Shown: one piece after another, positions 5,441 through 5,649 of the stretch
Layout of the letters: each line of letters opens with the position of its first letter
Position numbering within the stretch: the stretch's first letter is position 1
Source: an uncultured Peptostreptococcaceae bacterium
Lineage (GTDB): Bacteria; Bacillota; Clostridia; Peptostreptococcales; Anaerovoracaceae
Direction of reading: 5' to 3'
NCBI GenBank assembly: GCA_905236895.1
Contig: CAJOQI010000102.1
Coordinates: 1 to 5,649 of the forward strand
Length of the DNA: 5,649 nt
Notes under the pieces: model-generated
What the model was told of the DNA's origin: nothing
Seen by the model: only the letters and a program-made list of their open reading frames with translations
The model's database searches: none
Program-made: the position numbers and the translations under genes

Positions 5441-5649
5441 TTTAATCTATAAATATATGCGTATCGACCATCTCCCTCATATCTGGTGTGCCGGCTGCGG
5501 CAACGGCACCCTTACAAGGGACGTGGTTGTGGCTATCGACCAGCTTTGCAACGATCCCGAGGTTCATATCGAGAGAGACAAGGTTGTAATCGTATCGGGA
5601 ATCGGTTGTTCATCAAGAGCCGCCGGCTATATGGACTTCCCCTCCCTTC
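5430..5649 (+). CDS. korB: 2-oxoacid:ferredoxin oxidoreductase, beta subunit (5' part only)
   Basis: The first 73 codons of the TPP-binding beta subunit; the gene runs off the right edge, where the family total is roughly 250-300 residues. Seen: WCAGCGNG (19-26), the WCxGCG signature whose two cysteines (C20, C23) ligate the proximal [4Fe-4S] cluster, and GIGCSSRAAGY (57-67), whose Cys (C60) is expected to be a third ligand and which begins the TPP-binding region. The fourth Cys ligand and the GDG-type TPP/Mg motif would lie beyond the window. ATG 5430 overlaps the alpha gene by 11 nt in another frame and has AGGAGG (5415-5420) 9 nt upstream inside that gene, so coupling is likely. With the alpha and delta subunits it makes the catalytic core; a gamma subunit would be expected next. 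Truncation is by the window, not by mutation. Confidence 0.9.
   Translation, partial: MPSDLIYKYMRIDHLPHIWCAGCGNGTLTRDVVVAIDQLCNDPEVHIERDKVVIVSGIGCSSRAAGYMDFPSL

Overview
The window reads like a chromosomal stretch of a strictly anaerobic, low-to-mid-GC Bacillota (class Clostridia), probably an amino-acid- or 2-oxoacid-fermenting species. The reasons are a ferredoxin-dependent 2-oxoacid oxidoreductase operon, strong AGGAGG-type ribosome binding sites, sigma-A promoters with extended -10 elements, and frequent AGA/ATA codons. No mobile element, CRISPR array, tRNA or rRNA is visible. The genus is not determinable from this sequence alone.

Left half (minus strand, read right to left from about 3950 to 25). 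A LysR-type regulator (2978-3931) is followed after 2 nt by a 391-residue MFS-like transporter (1800-2975). After another 2 nt comes a 118-residue four-helix membrane protein (1441-1797), which overlaps by 19 nt a 63-residue protein with a signal peptide and one membrane helix (1268-1459). This spacing implies one translationally coupled operon. After a 154-nt gap comes serC (25-1113), phosphoserine aminotransferase. It has its own candidate promoter in the gap and its best start is a GTG. No convincing terminator separates it from the operon, so some read-through is possible.

Right end (plus strand, from 4083). A 69-residue 2[4Fe-4S] ferredoxin subunit, a 382-residue alpha subunit and the first 73 codons of the TPP-binding beta subunit form a korDAB-type operon for a 2-oxoacid:ferredoxin oxidoreductase. 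Each junction overlaps (1 nt, then 11 nt). The beta gene, and any gamma subunit, run off the window.

The two operons diverge from 3932-4082. That interval holds two opposed extended -10 promoters and a perfect 8-bp inverted repeat (3966-3989). The repeat covers the lysR -35 and lies about 66 bp upstream of the predicted kor start, the geometry expected of a LysR regulator that represses itself and activates the divergent operon. A plausible working model is that the LysR protein senses a 2-oxoacid or related metabolite and co-ordinates the transporter/membrane genes with the oxidoreductase. The least understood part is the transporter plus four-helix protein plus 63-residue secreted/membrane protein set, to which I cannot assign a function.
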